5,346 nucleotides of DNA from Fidelibacterota bacterium UBA7303 (GTDB lineage Bacteria > Fidelibacterota > Marinisomatia > Marinisomatales > UBA1611): the NCBI GenBank assembly GCA_002471805.1, contig DKQR01000009.1, forward strand, positions 1-5,346. The letters are read 5' to 3'. Positions 4,711 to 5,346 of this stretch are shown piece after piece; the stretch's first letter is position 1; each line of letters starts with the position of its first letter. Under the pieces are notes generated by a model. The model saw only the letters and a program-made list of their open reading frames with translations, was not told where the DNA came from and did not search any database. The translations under genes were made by a program, and so were the position numbers.

Positions 4711-5346
4711 TTATCTCACTACAATCTCATCTGCAAAAACCCATGCCTTTCCTCCTGCGCCCAGGTGCCAATCAGGACATTGAATAAAGCTTTCTGTTGT
4801 AATACGGATAAATTGAAATGGAATATGTTCAACTTTAGTTGAAAATGATTCAATGATATTTTCATAATCATATTCATCTGTTTTCTTTTTTGCAGATTTT
4901 ATTTGTTGGTAATTCACCCCATCTATAGACCCAGAAAATATTACTGTGTGAGGAATCCACACCCATGATTTTGCGTCCTGTAAAAAATTAACAGATATAT
5001 TACTAATTTTCCTGGTTTTCTCCATATCCACTACGGCACTCATTTCATACCCCTCAAACCCAAGCCAGTTGAAATGGTAATCATTTGTTCCGCGGAGTCC
5101 ATCTGTTAAAGCCGTTTCCCCGCCAACGGGATATTTATCACTATAAGGATACTTTACGCTTACAGTCGCACCGTAGGCCAAATGATCTGTGATTCCGTTT
5201 TCAAAATAATAATTCATGGATTTATGATATTCATTGGGGGTGAACCCCATTTCATGCAATCTTTTAAATTGAAAACGGTTCGCATCCTGAACAAACTGTT
5301 CCATTTTTTCCTGCATCCCCAATTTTACTTCCCAGCGCTTCCCAGA
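4711..5346 (-). CDS. Protein with C-terminal discoidin-like domain, C-terminal part (5' end off window)
   Basis: The frame is open to the right edge, giving 211 visible residues plus the TAA stop. TTG at 5322-5320 and ATG at 5316-5314 are possible starts, but in-frame sequence continues upstream (SGKRWEVK), so I read this as the end of a larger protein. Residues about 5-58 are helical and charged and I do not recognise them. From about 59 the sequence looks like the discoidin/F5-8C-type beta-sandwich that ends many Bacteroidota secreted hydrolases such as GH20 hexosaminidases: VKYPYSDKYPVGGETALTDGLRGT (65-87), NWLGFEGYEMSAVVDM (93-108), an ISVNFLQD strand, SIDGVNY (140-146) and the closing CPDWHLGAGGKAWVFADEIVV (190-210). 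Such domains usually bind carbohydrate or anchor an enzyme to its substrate. The parent enzyme cannot be named from here. It converges with the SDR gene with a 4-bp gap. Confidence 0.75.
   Translation of the reverse strand, partial: SGKRWEVKLGMQEKMEQFVQDANRFQFKRLHEMGFTPNEYHKSMNYYFENGITDHLAYGATVSVKYPYSDKYPVGGETALTDGLRGTNDYHFNWLGFEGYEMSAVVDMEKTRKISNISVNFLQDAKSWVWIPHTVIFSGSIDGVNYQQIKSAKKKTDEYDYENIIESFSTKVEHIPFQFIRITTESFIQCPDWHLGAGGKAWVFADEIVVR

Noticed and set aside
4711..5322. Complete 203-residue gene starting at TTG 5322
   Set aside because: The frame stays open to the window edge with in-frame sequence upstream of the TTG, and discoidin-like domains of this type normally end larger proteins.

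Overview
The window holds six protein-coding genes, two of them cut by the window edges. There is no RNA gene, insertion sequence, CRISPR array or attachment site that I can recognise. It looks like ordinary chromosome from a compact, moderately AT-rich Gram-negative bacterium. A lipoprotein with a clear lipobox, a discoidin-like C-terminal domain of the kind common in Bacteroidota-type secreted proteins, and four starts without a well-placed Shine-Dalgarno sequence point to Bacteroidota or a related lineage such as marine Marinimicrobia (Fidelibacterota). That placement is an inference of low confidence, because the window holds no marker gene.

Layout, left to right: (1) the N-terminal 289 residues of an exported or membrane-anchored M28-type peptidase with a PA domain (minus strand, running off the left edge); (2) a 62-bp divergent gap; (3) apaG (plus); (4) a lipoprotein phosphodiesterase of the ENPP/alkaline-phosphatase superfamily (minus), whose stop codon abuts that of apaG with no spacer; (5) a 34-bp divergent gap filled by a 14-bp perfect palindrome between two copies of an 11-bp direct repeat; (6) pyruvate kinase pyk (plus); (7) a TIP30/HTATIP2-like atypical SDR (plus), whose GTG start overlaps the pyk stop as GTGA; (8) after a 4-bp gap, the C-terminal 211 residues of a protein ending in a discoidin-like domain (minus, entering from the right edge). 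No stretch longer than 62 bp is without a gene.

The genes do not form one recognisable pathway. The three minus-strand genes encode proteins known or likely to be exported (peptidase, phosphodiesterase, discoidin-domain protein), and the three plus-strand genes encode cytosolic proteins. Only pyk and the SDR look like a co-transcribed, translationally coupled pair. I see no sign of a new defence or mobile system. The most unusual element is a perfect inverted repeat with 14-bp arms and a 3-nt loop inside the SDR coding sequence, shaped AAAA-stem-TTTT. It could serve as terminator for the convergent minus-strand gene. The next is the palindrome and direct-repeat arrangement between the phosphodiesterase and pyk.
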